DNA of 64,000 bases from Cepaea nemoralis (GCA_014155875.1 JACEFZ010028318.1:124001-188000), one strand, 5' to 3'. Counted from the stretch's first letter, positions 30,100 to 41,335 are shown. Notes: a model not told the origin generated them from the letters alone. A program made the numbers and translations.

Positions 30100-30960
30100 C
30101 AACTGATTTTTAACAGCTATCGCCAGTTTGTAATTACGGCTTTTGTCGGGAATATTTTGCAACAGCTGAAAATAAAAGCTAGAATTAAAAAATGTCTTTG
30201 TACCGCATCGAAATATGTTACCATGCAGCTGGTTGAGTTATAAACCAAAAAGTTACTGACTTGTCGCAGCTGTGCGCCTGTTTATGTATTGTGCTACTAA
30301 AGCACCGGTCGAATATAATTAACTTCATCTTGATATGCGCACAATTTCATTGTTGCGTTTGCTGAGTTTTGCAACATCTGTTATGCGATAATCATCATAC
30401 TGGTACGTCTCAGTTTGAGTGCCGTCTATACAAACGGGCAGCTAATTAATGTATTACACCGGCTGACGTCAATACACAGATGGTTTTAATGAAAGGACTA
30501 TTTTGCCGCAGCTGGAGATAACATCTCGAATTTAAAAAAAAAGACTTTGTACCATACACTTTCATTACCATATTTCCTTGTTGAGTTTGATAAGAAATCG
30601 ATACGTTCTACCACAGCTGTTATATGATAAAGATCATGGTGGTTGCCGGGTTTGTTATACCGTCTATACAAACGGGAACCTAATTAATTCATTACACCGG
30701 CTGACCTCTTCTGAATCAATTAGCAAACATGGCGCCATAGTTATAGCGCCCATTAGCCACCTAGTTCAATTGCTTTTTCGCAGTTTCATTACCATATTTC
30801 CTTGTTTAATTTTGCCGAGTGTTGCAACAGCTGTTATATGATAAAGATTACGGTGGATGCAGTCACGCTGAATCTGCTGGCTGTGGAACTTAGGTTTCTG
30901 AGGATAATGCAAAGCGATACCGCTGGCTTCGAACCGCCAATGATACCACCTAGCTTCGTT
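30100..30960. repeat. Right subterminal modules of the Polinton
   Basis: Imperfect direct repeats sharing TTTGTACC, CATTACCATATTTCCTTG, CAACAGCTGTTATATGATAA, GTCTATACAAACGGG and CATTACACCGGCTGAC. The last two also occur in the terminal repeats (15923-15952 and the right end). Copies start near 30130, 30425, 30540, 30660 and 30770. They are absent next to the left end, so the duplication is one-sided. Confidence 0.7.
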
Positions 30961-30996
30961 ACACACTCACCCACTGCTACACTACCCCACCACCCA

Positions 30997-31076
30997 GTAG
31001 GATTCGAACCTACCTGGTCCGACCGACCCTGCTGAGTGTCTTGCATCCCGACACTGTCCTCACTTTACCACCCGAC
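30997..31076 (-). other. tRNA-like fold at the inner edge of the right TIR
   Basis: On the minus strand: GTC...GAC D-arm (31076-31056), AGTGTC/GACACT anticodon-like arm with a 9-base loop (31055-31035), GGTC/GACC variable arm (31028-31016), and a perfect GTAGG-TTCGAAT-CCTAC T-arm (31013-30997) that doubles as a pol III B box. No paired acceptor stem, so it is tRNA-like rather than a tRNA. A second GGTTCGAAGCC box follows near 30925-30940. Confidence 0.6.
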
Positions 31077-31417
31077 TCCGCTTGTTTGTCGACCACCTGA
31101 CACCTCTTATGTCGTCTATACAAAACGGGAAGTAATTAATGCATTACACCGGCTGACATATTCTGAATCAATTAGCAAACCTGGCGCCATAGTTTAATTG
31201 ATCTTGTTAACCCCGATGCTCTGATTAAAAAACGACAGCTGACACTTAAAAAACGAGGCAGGAGCTGGAAGGCATGAGGCAGGCCACAACCCACCCACCA
31301 CGAGACATGAGGCATAGACGAGACATGAGACGAGAATGAGACATGGCTCATACCGCATATCTCAATATGAGGTATTTTATGTCTCATTCCGAGGGATAGA
31401 GACCCTATAGTACTACT
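31003..31417 (-). repeat. Polinton right terminal inverted repeat
   Basis: Reverse complement of 15639-16052; positions 31059-31417 are the nearly identical part. It ends ...CCCTATAGTACTACT. Confidence 0.95.
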
Positions 31418-31423
31418 CACGGA
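31418..31423. repeat. Polinton target-site duplication, right (CACGGA)
   Basis: Exact repeat of 15633-15638. In the surrounding PLE frame it encodes the same residues as the left copy. Confidence 0.95.
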
Positions 31424-32297
31424 TGCTATTCTGCGCCTCGCTGAACTGGTCCTTACTCTCAACTCATTTGAGTTTAACGGCCAGTACTTCAATCAGATCA
31501 GCGGGGTTGCAATGGGTATTAAAATGGGCCCTAGCTATGCATACCTTTTCATGGGCCACGTTGAGTACCAGATATGGCAACTCTACAACGGTGAGTCCCT
31601 GAACTATACAGGCGATACATTGATGATGGTGTTGGTGACACCTGTATGCCACTGGCGGATCTTGAAACATTCATAGACTTCTTCTCCAACTTTCACCCTA
31701 CTATCAAACTCACTTCCCACATTTCCTCGACGTCTGTCAACTTCTTAGACCTTACTGTTTCCATTGGGACCCATGGTCTCACCACGACGGTCTACTACAA
31801 ACCGACTGACTCTCATGCCTTTCTACTCTACACCTCCTCTCACCCTTCGTCCTGTCAAGACGCAATTCCTTATTCTCAACTTCTTCGCCTTCGACGACTA
31901 TGCCAAGATGATGAGGATTTTCGCCACAGGGCTCAGGAAATGTTGGACTTCTTCAGGCTCCGTGGCTATCCTGATCATGTCCTATCATCAGCCTTCCGCC
32001 GGGCTCTACCCATTAGCCGCGCAGAGGCTCTTACCTCTGCACCTAAACCAAAAAACCTTCGACCGGTACTTTCTCTTACCTACCATCCGCACAATATTTC
32101 AGTCAAAACTATCCTGTTTCAACATCTATCTATCCTTCAAGCTGACACTACTACCAGCGCGATATTTTCAGAGAAACCACTAGTGGCCTACAGACGTGAC
32201 CGCAACCCCAAAGATGTACTCGTCCATAATAGAGTACAGGGATCTCCACCTCCACCATCACAATTAGGAACCAAGGCTTGCCTGATGTCAAGATGCT
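31424..32297 (+). pseudogene. Penelope-like element RT, continuation right of the Polinton
   Basis: This continues the RT interrupted at 15638: Q-I-S-G-V-A-M-G (motif B region), then the catalytic R-Y-I-D-D at about 31613, then N-F-L-D-L-T-V and the S-S-A-F-R-R-A linker. A one-base frameshift just before R-Y-I-D-D breaks the frame. It ends in G-T-K-A-C-L, where the endonuclease linker should begin. Confidence 0.85.
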
Positions 32298-32423
32298 GGG
32301 GTAGACAGAGATAGAAGTAGAATAGACATAGATAGAAGTAGGATAGACATAGATACAAGTAGGACAAGGACGGAGGAAAGTAAAGGACAAAGACAGGACA
32401 TAATAGGGACTCTGTACAAGAGT

Positions 32424-32517
<94 letters not shown>

Positions 32518-33005
32518 AGGAGATAGTACTCCAAACCAGTGTTAGGACCAGACCTAGACAGGACACGCATGTGTCATAGCTAGGACATGACTAGGACATA
32601 CCGGGATTCATTCCCGAAATAGGACAGAGTATCGTAGGCACGGGGATTACCCGTAAACAGAGTGAACTCTAGTATAGCTGTAGGCTACGAGGACTGGACA
32701 ACTGAACTACGTGGCAAGTGATCCAGCACGCCACACAACGGACTGCACGAGAAAGGGGGACGAGGAACTGGGCTGGACATGTGAATTGAGACAGACCGGG
32801 ACGGACAGTCGGTGTGACAAGACATCTGTGTTTTCCCTTGCCAGTGTATTGTTTAGAGAGGGCATAGTTACCCTTAGCCAATGATAGTAGATTGTATTTG
32901 AGTAACGAATGTTAAATGTGTATGCTCGGAAAGCAAGCTTTGTAATATATAATAAAACGTGCATCCTGATCGTCTATTTACCTAACGATGTATTTGTGAT
33001 TACGA
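32298..33005. mobile_element. About 0.7-kb insert between PLE RT and endonuclease
   Basis: The sequence here is foreign to the PLE frame. It has TAGAAGTAGGATAGACATAGA repeats, a (GA)n tract at 32429-32513 and an AATAAA at 32951. Both flanks encode a G-T-x-A-C...S-R-C-like segment. A solo LTR or another small insertion is possible, but no clean TG...CA ends or duplication were found. Confidence 0.4.
32429..32513. repeat. (GA)n microsatellite
   Basis: Uninterrupted GA dinucleotides. Confidence 0.95.
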
Positions 33006-33008
33006 GGG

Positions 33009-33416
33009 GTGAATGAAGGGACCGCATGCTTGTATGAAATCAGATCTCGTTGCAAGACCTGCCCATATGTGATCCACACCCCAGTGGTGCGATTCCCTAA
33101 AGGCAGTTTACGCATCACAGAAGAATTTTCCTGCACCAGTCGCAACATCATTTACGCCATAATATGCAAACGGTGTGATATGAAGTATATTGGGCAGACG
33201 GGCCTCATGCTAGCCGACAGATTCTGCCAACATCTGATGGACATCAACACCCACTTCAACAGCGTAAACCATCAAGGTGTTTCCGATGTCCAGGTCACTG
33301 TCACCCAGTCCTGCTCCTCTGGTGCTCAACATCGCAAGAATACAGAAAACCGACTCATATTCAATATGGGGTGCTTAACACCACACGGCCTCAACACCCA
33401 ACATAGTTTCATCTAA
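33009..33416 (+). CDS. PLE GIY-YIG endonuclease domain
   Basis: Open frame of 135 residues. A C-K-T-C-P linker is followed by the GIY-YIG core: I-I-Y-A-I-I-C...M-K-Y-I-G-Q-T-G, then R-F-C-Q-H-L (catalytic Arg region), and E-N-R-L-I-F with the metal-binding Glu. It ends in the usual L-T-P-H-G-L-N. In PLEs this domain nicks target DNA for reverse transcription. The frame's first ATG is an internal Met; the true protein began in the RT on the far side of the insert and the Polinton. Confidence 0.88.
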   Translation: MNEGTACLYEIRSRCKTCPYVIHTPVVRFPKGSLRITEEFSCTSRNIIYAIICKRCDMKYIGQTGLMLADRFCQHLMDINTHFNSVNHQGVSDVQVTVTQSCSSGAQHRKNTENRLIFNMGCLTPHGLNTQHSFI

Positions 33417-33699
33417 TCGTAGTCATTTCCCCTCCCCTCCCCACTCTGTTGCTTCCACACCCTCCTAGGTGTCACCCTCTCCCGGTCTCCAACCAGTCCT
33501 TTTCTCCACCAATATTATCCTCTACCCTGTCTCCCTCGGCCCGATTCCGAGTGACCGAACCATCAGTTACTTGGGCATTTCACATTACCACTCTTGGCAC
33601 TCCTGCCGTACGCAATTCAGCAATGTAATCACTAATCCCCCTACTAGTTAGCAACTACACTGTATATACGGTCGGGTGGGCGTGCACATAGATACTAGT

Positions 33700-34126
33700 T
33701 CATATGTGTATGTGCACAGATATATATGTCTTTCTCTCTCTCTCTCCCCCAATAATCTTACACTAACCCTCTCTCTCTGCCCATCTCTCTCTCTCTCCCT
33801 CTTTCAACAATCTTGCTTCTCTGTGCCTACCCATGCCATGTGTGGCGTGTCGTAGGCTCTTTTCCAATCTCTCTCTCTCTCTCTCTCAACAATCTTGCTT
33901 CTCTGTGCCTACCTATTCCAACTATATTGCTGGTGGTCTGGTATTACACAGCCCCAATAACACAACCACTGGGGGGGGGGGGGGGGAAGGGTTGATCCTC
34001 ATATACGTTGTATAAAAATCAACCTTACTGGCTCTATTTCATAGGGTACAGTATGAGTGAAGCCTCGTATGTGTAGACCGATCGACCCCACATACATCAG
34101 GTGGCATGTCGTAGGCACTTTTCCAA

Positions 34127-34158
<32 letters not shown>

Positions 34159-34900
34159 CTTGCTTCTCGGTGCCTACATATTCCAACTATATTGCTGATG
34201 GTCTGATTTTAACACAACCACTGGGTGATTTGATCCTCAAATACGTTGTATAACAATCAACCTTACTGCCTCTATTTCATAGGGAACAGTATGAGTGAAG
34301 CCTCGTATTTGTAGACCTACCCACTCCGCATACCCCATGTGGTATGTCACATGCATTTTTCCAACCTCTCTTATCTTATTTTATAGTTAATTTTTTACTC
34401 TCTCTTTCTCTGCCTCTCTCCTAATAATCTTGCTTCTCTGTGCCTACCCACACCATGTGTATTACCAGTGGTTGGGTCTTATGCAGCCCCTATAAAACAA
34501 GCACTGGGCGATTTTGATTTTTATGTGTAGACCGACCCATCCGCATTCCTCATGCGGTATGTCACAGGCAGCTTTCCAACCTCTCTCTCTCCCCTTACAT
34601 CTTGCTTCTCTGTGCCTACCTACTTCACGTGTATTACCAGTGGTTGGATCTTATACAGCCCCAATAACTCAAGCACTGGGCGAGTAGATCCTTGAATATG
34701 TTGTATAACAATCAACCATACTGACTATTTCATAGGATACAGTATGAGTGGAACGTCGTACGCGTAGACCGACGTACTCCGCATACCTCATGTGGTATAT
34801 CACAGACACTTTTCCTCTCTCTCTCGCTCGCCCTCTCTCTCTCTCCCTCTTCTTACATATACTTTGCACATTCCCATATACACTAGCATTTTGTCTGTTG
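33700..34900. repeat. Tandem 205-265-bp units in the PLE 3' region
   Basis: About five units, each with a (CT)n block after TTTTCCAA(T/C)C, then CTTGCTTCTCTGTGCCTAC, ACAACCACTGGG, GTTGTATAACAATCAACC and TATTTCATAGGG-ACAGTATGAGTG. Unit starts lie near 33855, 34120, 34365, 34570 and 34806. A G-run sits at 33970-33987. Confidence 0.8.
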
Positions 34901-35370
34901 AGGTGTGTCTATGTATGTATGCGCGTTCACGCATATCAGTCCACCTAGACTTTAAGACTCGCCCCTATAATAACACAATGGGGTTTTGGTTAGTACCAAC
35001 CTCAACCTTGCGCGATTGCTCAGATACTCTTACCAGACCAGTTACCGTCCTCCTGCCCCGCCCCCTTCCTTCTATATGCTCACTGAACCGTAACACCTGG
35101 CACCGGGTATCAGAATACATCAGAGATTTTCTTAGTCACCTACAGATCCGAACGGTGAGGTGAGTATGAACATTTTCTCTATTAACATTTTTTTCAATTA
35201 AACATTTTCTTCAACTAACATTCTTTTCAATTAACATTTTTTCAATTCTCATTTCTCTTCATTGCTTCCATTTTTCCATGCTTTTGTTCTTCTTGCCCTG
35301 TCGTCACCTTCTGATGTAGTCACAGGAGATCTCCTTGACTGTATGTTGTGTTTGCGAATGTGTTTGTTTG

Positions 35371-35397
35371 CTGATGAAGGCTAATCGCCACAACGTT
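35371..35397 (+). other. Hammerhead-like motif in the PLE tail
   Basis: CTGATGA, then AGGC-TAATC-GCC (possible stem II), then ACAACG in place of GAAACG. It is a canonical CUGAUGA box with a decayed second box, in the position where PLEs carry hammerhead ribozymes. Confidence 0.45.
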
Positions 35398-35479
35398 CTG
35401 TATGTGTCTTAACTCTGTTATGTAAAGCTGCACTACTTTGTGTCATTTTATATTGTTTATATGAACAGAAGGATGATAT

Positions 35480-35680
35480 AAATTGGAGAACATGGTGACA
35501 ACTAGCAAGATTGACGGGAAGAGCACAAGGGGAGGGCAGAGAAGTAAATACCTAGATGGCTTGGCCACGTTGTATGGTCGAGACCAGAACACTAAGCTGA
35601 TCCACGACTCTGGTGATCGAGTGAGATAGTAAAACATGACCGCTAACCGGCACGTCACATCATGATGATGATATCGCCAT
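35480..35680 (+). pseudogene. LINE 3' fragment with GAT tail
   Basis: AGAACATGGTGACAACTAGCAAGATTGACGGGAAG in sections matches the 10267 family; it ends in ...CATGATGATGAT. Strongly decayed. Confidence 0.5.
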
Positions 35681-35813
35681 ATTAGGATCATCGTGTTATT
35701 TGATTGTTTCTTGGTATCTTCGGCAATTTTAATGCTCAGTGAACGGAAATTTACATTATAATATTTAATACTTGTTGATTTGAGTGTGTAACATGTTTAG
35801 TACAAACCTACTT

Positions 35814-36385
35814 ACCACGAGCAGCATGACGATGGAGGTGATGGCAGTTACACAGGCCTTCATATGGCTGGAATCACAGCATTATACCAACGTGTGTGTA
35901 CTAAGTGATTCAATGAGCATGATTCAGAAGGTCGAAGCTGGATCTGTACGTAGACAGTGGACTGAATCGCTGCAGAAGTCTGTTGTCCGTAAAGTCACCT
36001 TCATCTTCGTCCCGGGACATGCGGGAGTCGAGGGAAATGAACGAGCTGACAAACTGGCTGGCTCTGCACCCCCTGTAGATGGCCAGCCCATGGATCATGC
36101 CGATGTTATTAACGTCCTTAAAGATATGGCGAGAACAGAGGACTTTGACGTCAGTGATTCCACATCGCTGTCCAGGATGAAAGACCCGGGAGTAGGCCTA
36201 AGAATCGGCACAGCCAGACGCGAGAGGTACATCGGGAAAACAAAGCGCCTCATCAACCAACACAGAACTGGCACTATTAGCCACCGGACGCTGATGTATA
36301 TGCTGGGGGAGGATCTGAGCACCTATGGACATGTCCGGAGTGCAATGAAGATACCCCAACTGATAACTGACTGATAACTGATAAC
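35814..36385 (+). pseudogene. 5'-truncated LINE, RNase H domain
   Basis: A 190-residue open frame ends at 36374 and begins in the middle of RNase H: T-M-E-V-M-A-V (catalytic Glu), L-S-D-S-M-S-M (Asp), F-V-P-G-H-A-G-V-E-G-N-E-R-A-D-K-L-A-G (last Asp). The first catalytic block is missing. The 3' tail is (CTGATAA)n at 36358-36385. It is related to, but distinct from, LINE A. Confidence 0.75.
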
Positions 36386-36779
36386 AAACCTACTTTTTGT
36401 ATGGCACTGAAACAGTTAACACTTAAATCTGGTACACTGGCATTTAGGGTATGCGAGCCCTGAAAAGGGTATGTGACTACCCATGTGATTTATCTCCTGA
36501 CCGGTTCTAAAGGACCATCTCCATGGAGACAGTTGCAGGGTCTTCTTCTCCTCTCAAAGTTAAGAAACAAGTGGCATGAGCCAGTTTGTAATGGAACTTC
36601 ACATCCATGGTGTGGTGATACAGGCATGGGGAAAAAGAAAGGCTTTTGTGTTTCGGTTACAGGATAATGTGTTCCTCATACCGGACGCCAGCAGGTACTG
36701 TGCAAGTTTCACGGAAACCCCAATCTAGATTTCTGACACACACACCTCATCGTACACCATGGATATATGGCCATTATAG
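36386..36779. other. No gene recognised
   Basis: Mixed sequence with no repeat or frame that can be assigned. Confidence 0.4.
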
Positions 36780-36985
36780 ACGAGAACCACCGGTCTCTGT
36801 GGCGAAGAGCTTACGGACGCGGTTTGTAATCCCACAGACCGCGTTGCATTGTTTTCGCATTGGTATCGGTGCTGGTCGTTCAGAAAGCAATGGCAAACTA
36901 CTGAACGGAAACATGCCAAGAGATCACGGCGGCAGAAATGCTGGTATTGACTGCAATGTCCTGTAAACAAAAGGGATATGCAAAA
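36780..36985 (+). mobile_element. SINE family 2 copy
   Basis: GTGGCGAAGAGCTTACGGAC (A-box-like), CGTTCAGAAAGCAATGGCAA, ACTACTGAACGGAAACATGCC, AATGTCCTGTAAAC, GGATATGC, then an A-rich tail. Confidence 0.7.
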
Positions 36986-37299
36986 AAAAGAAAAAAAAAA
37001 GACAAGAACCAAATGCAGGGATATTAGATTTGGCTCCCCCTAGAGCTGTAGTGACCAGATAGCACGAAATGGAAAAACCCTGGCATTCATAAGCAGCCCA
37101 CCAAAACATGGGTAAATGATGCGTATTGAAGGTGTGGTCTATTGATTTAACAAATGAGTTTTTAACATCCAGTGAGTGTGATTTCTACTAAACGACATTT
37201 GCACATTTACATTCAAATGTCCTTCGAATGAGACTCTTACTGAATGGCAATTTGGTTTAAATTTAAACCAAAGGTGAGGCCAGCATTTAAAAAAAAAGA

Positions 37300-37530
37300 A
37301 AGAAAGTTGCATATCCTTTACAGGACATAGCAGTCAACCCCAGCCTTTTATTGATGTTTATGATTCCCGGAAAAGTTTAAGTTCAATAGTTTGCCATTGC
37401 TTTCTGAACGACCGGCACCATACCATTTCATAAAAAATCAACGCAAGGCCGTCTGCTGCCAAATCGCCCACATTTGTGTTTCTAACAAGGTATGCAGGAT
37501 TATGAACTGTGTCCGTAACCTCTTCACCAA
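37300..37530 (-). mobile_element. SINE family 2 copy
   Basis: The reverse complement shows the same blocks (CGGTCGTTCAGAAAGCAATG, CAAACTATTGAACTT, AGGATATGCAAC) with an A/T-rich tail. It starts around a CCTTGTTAGAAACAC head. Confidence 0.65.
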
Positions 37531-37759
37531 GGAGCAGGTAGTTGTTACATTAATCTACGCTCTTCCATGCTATTCCTTTAACCCCTTCTCATTCAGATAT
37601 TTACAGTGTAACTCCTTAAGACTCATACAGTTTTTACTCTAAAGATTCTGCAACAGAAAAATATTCAGGGACACACTGCAGGAAAGTAGTTATGCTTTCA
37701 TAATACTCAGCGGCAATTTTAGAACATCAGTAGTACAAATGAAATCAATCTGTAACAGT

Positions 37760-38285
37760 GCTGTGTTCATGTAAACATTCACAGTGTTGCAGTGTAACGA
37801 GAATATGAATTCGTTAAAACAGTACTACATTTATATAAACATTCACAGTGTTGCAGTGTGAAGAGAATATGAATTCGTTAAAACAGCACTAAATTTATAT
37901 AAACATTCACAGTGTTGCAGTGTAACAAGAATATGAATTCGTTAAAACAGTACTACATTTATATAAACATTCACAGTGTTGCAGTGTGAAGAGGATATGA
38001 ATTCATGAACCAGTCTGTAAAGAGCACTAATTTATGTAAACATTCATAATCTTGCAATGTAAAGCCAATATGAATTTATGAAATCTGATGGTAACAATAC
38101 TATATTTATGTAAACATTCGCAGTGTTGCAATGTAAAGAGAACATGAATTCATGAAATCAGTTTCTAATAGTACATTTATATAAACATTCACAGTGATTC
38201 AATGTAGAGAGAATATGAATTTATTAAATCGGTTTCTAACAGAACTACACTGACATAAACATTCAGTGTTGCAATATTTTATTCA
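37760..38285. repeat. 64-bp minisatellite, about 8 copies
   Basis: Units contain TAAACATTCACAGTGTTGCA, GAGAATATGAATTC and a variable ACAGTACTACATTTAT; they decay towards the right. Confidence 0.8.
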
Positions 38286-38690
38286 TGAAAAGGAAACAAT
38301 CAAACATGCAAAGTGAAAACATAAAAATCAAAAACAAAATAAAACTACCATCCTTTCATACTTTTATTACAAAAATGTCCAGACAAAAGTAATTACATTA
38401 TGGCAATGATATAACAATGTCAGAAAGTAACAAAATCACCTGAAAATGAAAATAGTTTGGTTAAATAATGTAAAACAAAAGATCTTTGACTCCAATTATA
38501 CTCATAAATGTGGGACGGCAAGGGTGGATAATATCAGCAATTTACATGCACGTGTGCATTACAAAATATGAAACAACGTGATAAAATATGAAACAATGTT
38601 AGAAAATAAATTTTCTGTTAGTTTTTGTGATCTTAATCAAAGTGGCTGAAATCAGGAAGAAAACTAGTGCAGCACTGGTCATGAACCAAT
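38286..38690. other. A/T-rich, no gene recognised
   Basis: AAACAATGTTAGAAAAT-type sequence with no assignable feature. Confidence 0.4.
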
Positions 38691-38694
38691 AAAA

Positions 38695-39420
38695 GAAAGC
38701 AAGTGATTTGGTCACATATCTAAGTGACTCAAGTCAGGAATAAAATGGTTTGGACACATATCTAAGTGACTCAAGTCAGGAATAAAATGGTTTGGTCACA
38801 TATCTAAGTGACTCAAGTCAGGAATAAAATGGTTTGGTCACATATCTAAGTGACTCAAGTCGGGAATAAAATGGTTTGGTCACATATCTAAGTGACTCAA
38901 GTCAGGAAGAAAACTAGTGCAGCACTGGTCTTGAACCAATAAAAGAAAGCAAGTGATTTGGTCACATATCTAAGTGACTCAAGTCAGGAAGACAGTGATT
39001 TGGTCACATATCTAAGTGACTGAAGTCAGGAAGAAAGTGATTTGGTCACATATCTAAGTGACTGAAGTCAGGAAGAAAGTGATTTGGTCACATATCTAAA
39101 TGACTGAAGTCAGTAACAAAGTGATTTGGTCACATATCTAAATGACTGAAGTCAGGAAGAAAGTGATTTGGTCACATATCTAAATGATTGAAGTCAGGAA
39201 GAAAGTGATTTGGTCACATATCTAAGTGACTGAAGTCAGGAAGAAAGTGATTTGGTCACACAGCTAAGTGACTGAAGTCAGGAAGAAAGTGATTTGGTGA
39301 AAGTGACTGACGTCAGGCAAAAAAAGTGGTTTGATAACATATCTAAGTGACTGAAGTCAAGAAGACAGTGGTTTGGCTAAAGTGAGTGAAGACAGGAAGC
39401 AAACCAGTATAGTACTAGTG
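38695..39420. repeat. 42-bp minisatellite, about 17 copies
   Basis: Units contain TTTGGTCACATATCTAAGTG and ACTGAAGTCAGGAAGAAAGTG or ACTCAAGTCAGGAATAAAATG. A longer unit with CTAGTGCAGCACTGGTC occurs twice (38660, 38910), showing a higher-order repeat. Confidence 0.9.
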
Positions 39421-40394
39421 TTGAACTGACAAAAATAAAAGCAAGTAGTGTGGCCACATATCACAATTACCACCAGTTAGTGGGATGGAGAGGCGCTGCT
39501 GTGCCAATGTCAAGCATCATACTGACCCTGACCTCTCTTCACCTACCACCACTGAGTTCAAGGTTCAGCCATGGAAAAGAATAATCACTACAAATATTTG
39601 GCTCTTAACAAAATAAAGCTGTCAAACAAGGACTCCAAGCAAACAGGATAAAAGGAACTTGGTAGCTTTTGAGATACTGTGTTTATCACAAGATGCAAAG
39701 TGGGGGCGGGGCAGAAAAGAGATTCACTGAATAAATTCTTTAAAACTCAGAAGGAAAACTGACAAATATTGAAACATATATACATACACAGTCTGTTCTA
39801 TAAGGGAAGAAAAGAACAGTAACACTGTTCTTCATCATGCATGTCATAAGGGGATACTTAGGCGAGTTGGTGTGACTGCCTACCTAAACCCAAAGAATAC
39901 TTAAGCTGTAAAATCCTAGCCATCATGAAGAAGTCAACAAAAGGCTGGGTGTGAATTGGTTGAGGACATATACTCCACTGGGAGATGATGTGCAGCAGAG
40001 AGAAGAAGAAGGCTGTCTTGTTGGGTTACAATACGAGATAAAAGTGTTTAAATAAAACAGCAAAGAACCTCTTCCACATCTTGAGGATTGACTGGGTATT
40101 TGGTGTTAGCCTCATTTTTTTCTTTTACAGATCATCTTCTTCTTTGTTCCTCTTTCGAGGGGAGTGTGTCACATATAGTTATGTACCTCAAGGGTCAGTA
40201 TGTCTGACTTCGCATGTGTTTGTGCCAGGTTTCCTTCCTTGAGACAGATTCCATCCTGGCAACAGGCTCTATCTCCCTGTGGTTTATATAGACCAATCAG
40301 AACTCTATAAGCAATGTGGTCAATATCACACTTATCACTTTTATTTCCCAGAACATTTCCTTTATAAAGATTTTAGGCTGAGCCGACTTGGATG
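39421..40394. other. No gene recognised
   Basis: Contains a T-rich tract before ACAG at 40118-40131 that resembles a splice acceptor, but no conserved exon follows. Confidence 0.35.
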
Positions 40395-40520
40395 CCCAGG
40401 TCAATTAGTAAAAAAAAAAAAATTAACCCTTGCTTTGATGAGGATTTGAACGCACGACCTCTGGGTTGACAGAAAAGCATGCTAGCCACTACACTGCCAC
40501 TGCTCTCAATGACACACGAG
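40395..40520 (-). mobile_element. tRNA-derived SINE head
   Basis: The minus strand has GTAGTGGCTAGCATGC (A box) and GCGTTCAAATCC (B box), then an A-rich stretch (plus 40408-40421 is poly-A). Confidence 0.5.
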
Positions 40521-40919
40521 GGTGAACTATTAAAATTATTAATTGCAGAATCCTTCCGAGACCATTAAGACAGTTCATAATTAAACACTCATGTATTGTC
40601 CAGAGCTCACAGAAGTAGAGGAATAAAGCAGGGATTAGAGGATGCACAAGACATTAAAAATACCAGAGTGAGAAATCCAGGAGGAAAGAAAATTAAGATA
40701 TACAAGAAACAACTACATCACAAAGGAATGAAAGTGTAGTTAGGGTGAAACTGATGCAGAACTGCTGACACCAGAGTGACATGGTCAGAAAACTTCAATA
40801 CCAGGTTTTGACCGAATAATCTGATGATGATGATATTCTAAACATGGTAATGTTCTTATTTTCTGTCACATTCCTTTGTTTATTATTGTGGCTTTTGTGA
40901 CAAAAAATACTTTCTTTCA

Positions 40920-41335
40920 GCACTTCACTGCACATACTGCGTGTCTTGATCACTGGTTGAGGTCCCATGTTCGACAATTCACATATTCTGTCCCTTGTTT
41001 GATCACTGGCTGAGAGTCCATGATTGACAATTCAAATATTCTGTGCCTTGGATGATCACTGGTTGAGGTCCCATGTTTGACCCTTCACATATTCTGTGCC
41101 TAGATCACTGACTGAGAGTCCATGTTTGACACTTCACATTTTCTGTGTTTTGATTGATCACTGGCTGAGACTTCATGTCCGACACTTCACATATTCTGTG
41201 CCTTATTCACTAGATGAGAGTCATAGCTTAACTCTTCACATTTCTGTGCTTATCACTGGCTGAGAGTTTGTGTTTAGCACTTCACATATTCTGTGCATTG
41301 AACGTCTAGCTGAGAGTCTATGTTTGACAATGATA
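40920..41335. repeat. Degenerate ~60-bp tandem repeat, about 7 copies
   Basis: Units contain GATCACTGGCTGAGAGTCCATG, TTTGACACTTCACATATTCTGTGCCTT in sections. 40521-40919 shows no gene. Confidence 0.75.

Larger units (their letters stand above)
15639..31417. mobile_element. Maverick/Polinton, complete, 15,779 bp
   Basis: The ends are inverted repeats beginning AGTAGTACTATAGGG, flanked by a 6-bp duplication. Inside are the hallmark genes of this class: chromodomain integrase, packaging ATPase, adenain-like protease, major and minor capsid proteins and protein-primed family-B DNA polymerase. The plus-strand block (16.1-22.5 kb) converges on the minus-strand polymerase (23.3-27.6 kb); the right 3.4 kb is non-coding and repeat-rich. 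The near identity of the ends (2 differences in 359 bp) and intact virion genes point to a recent insertion; the polymerase has two frameshifts. Confidence 0.97.

Noticed and set aside
30997..31076. Functional tRNA gene
   Set aside because: No acceptor stem can be paired and the anticodon loop has nine bases; described as tRNA-like only.
32298..33005. Solo LTR inside the PLE
   Set aside because: AATAAA is present but no TG...CA ends and no 4-6-bp duplication could be located; left as an unassigned insert.
40118..40190. Exon after a T-rich acceptor-like tract
   Set aside because: The sequence after the ACAG has no conserved protein match and is low in complexity (CTTCTTCTTTG).
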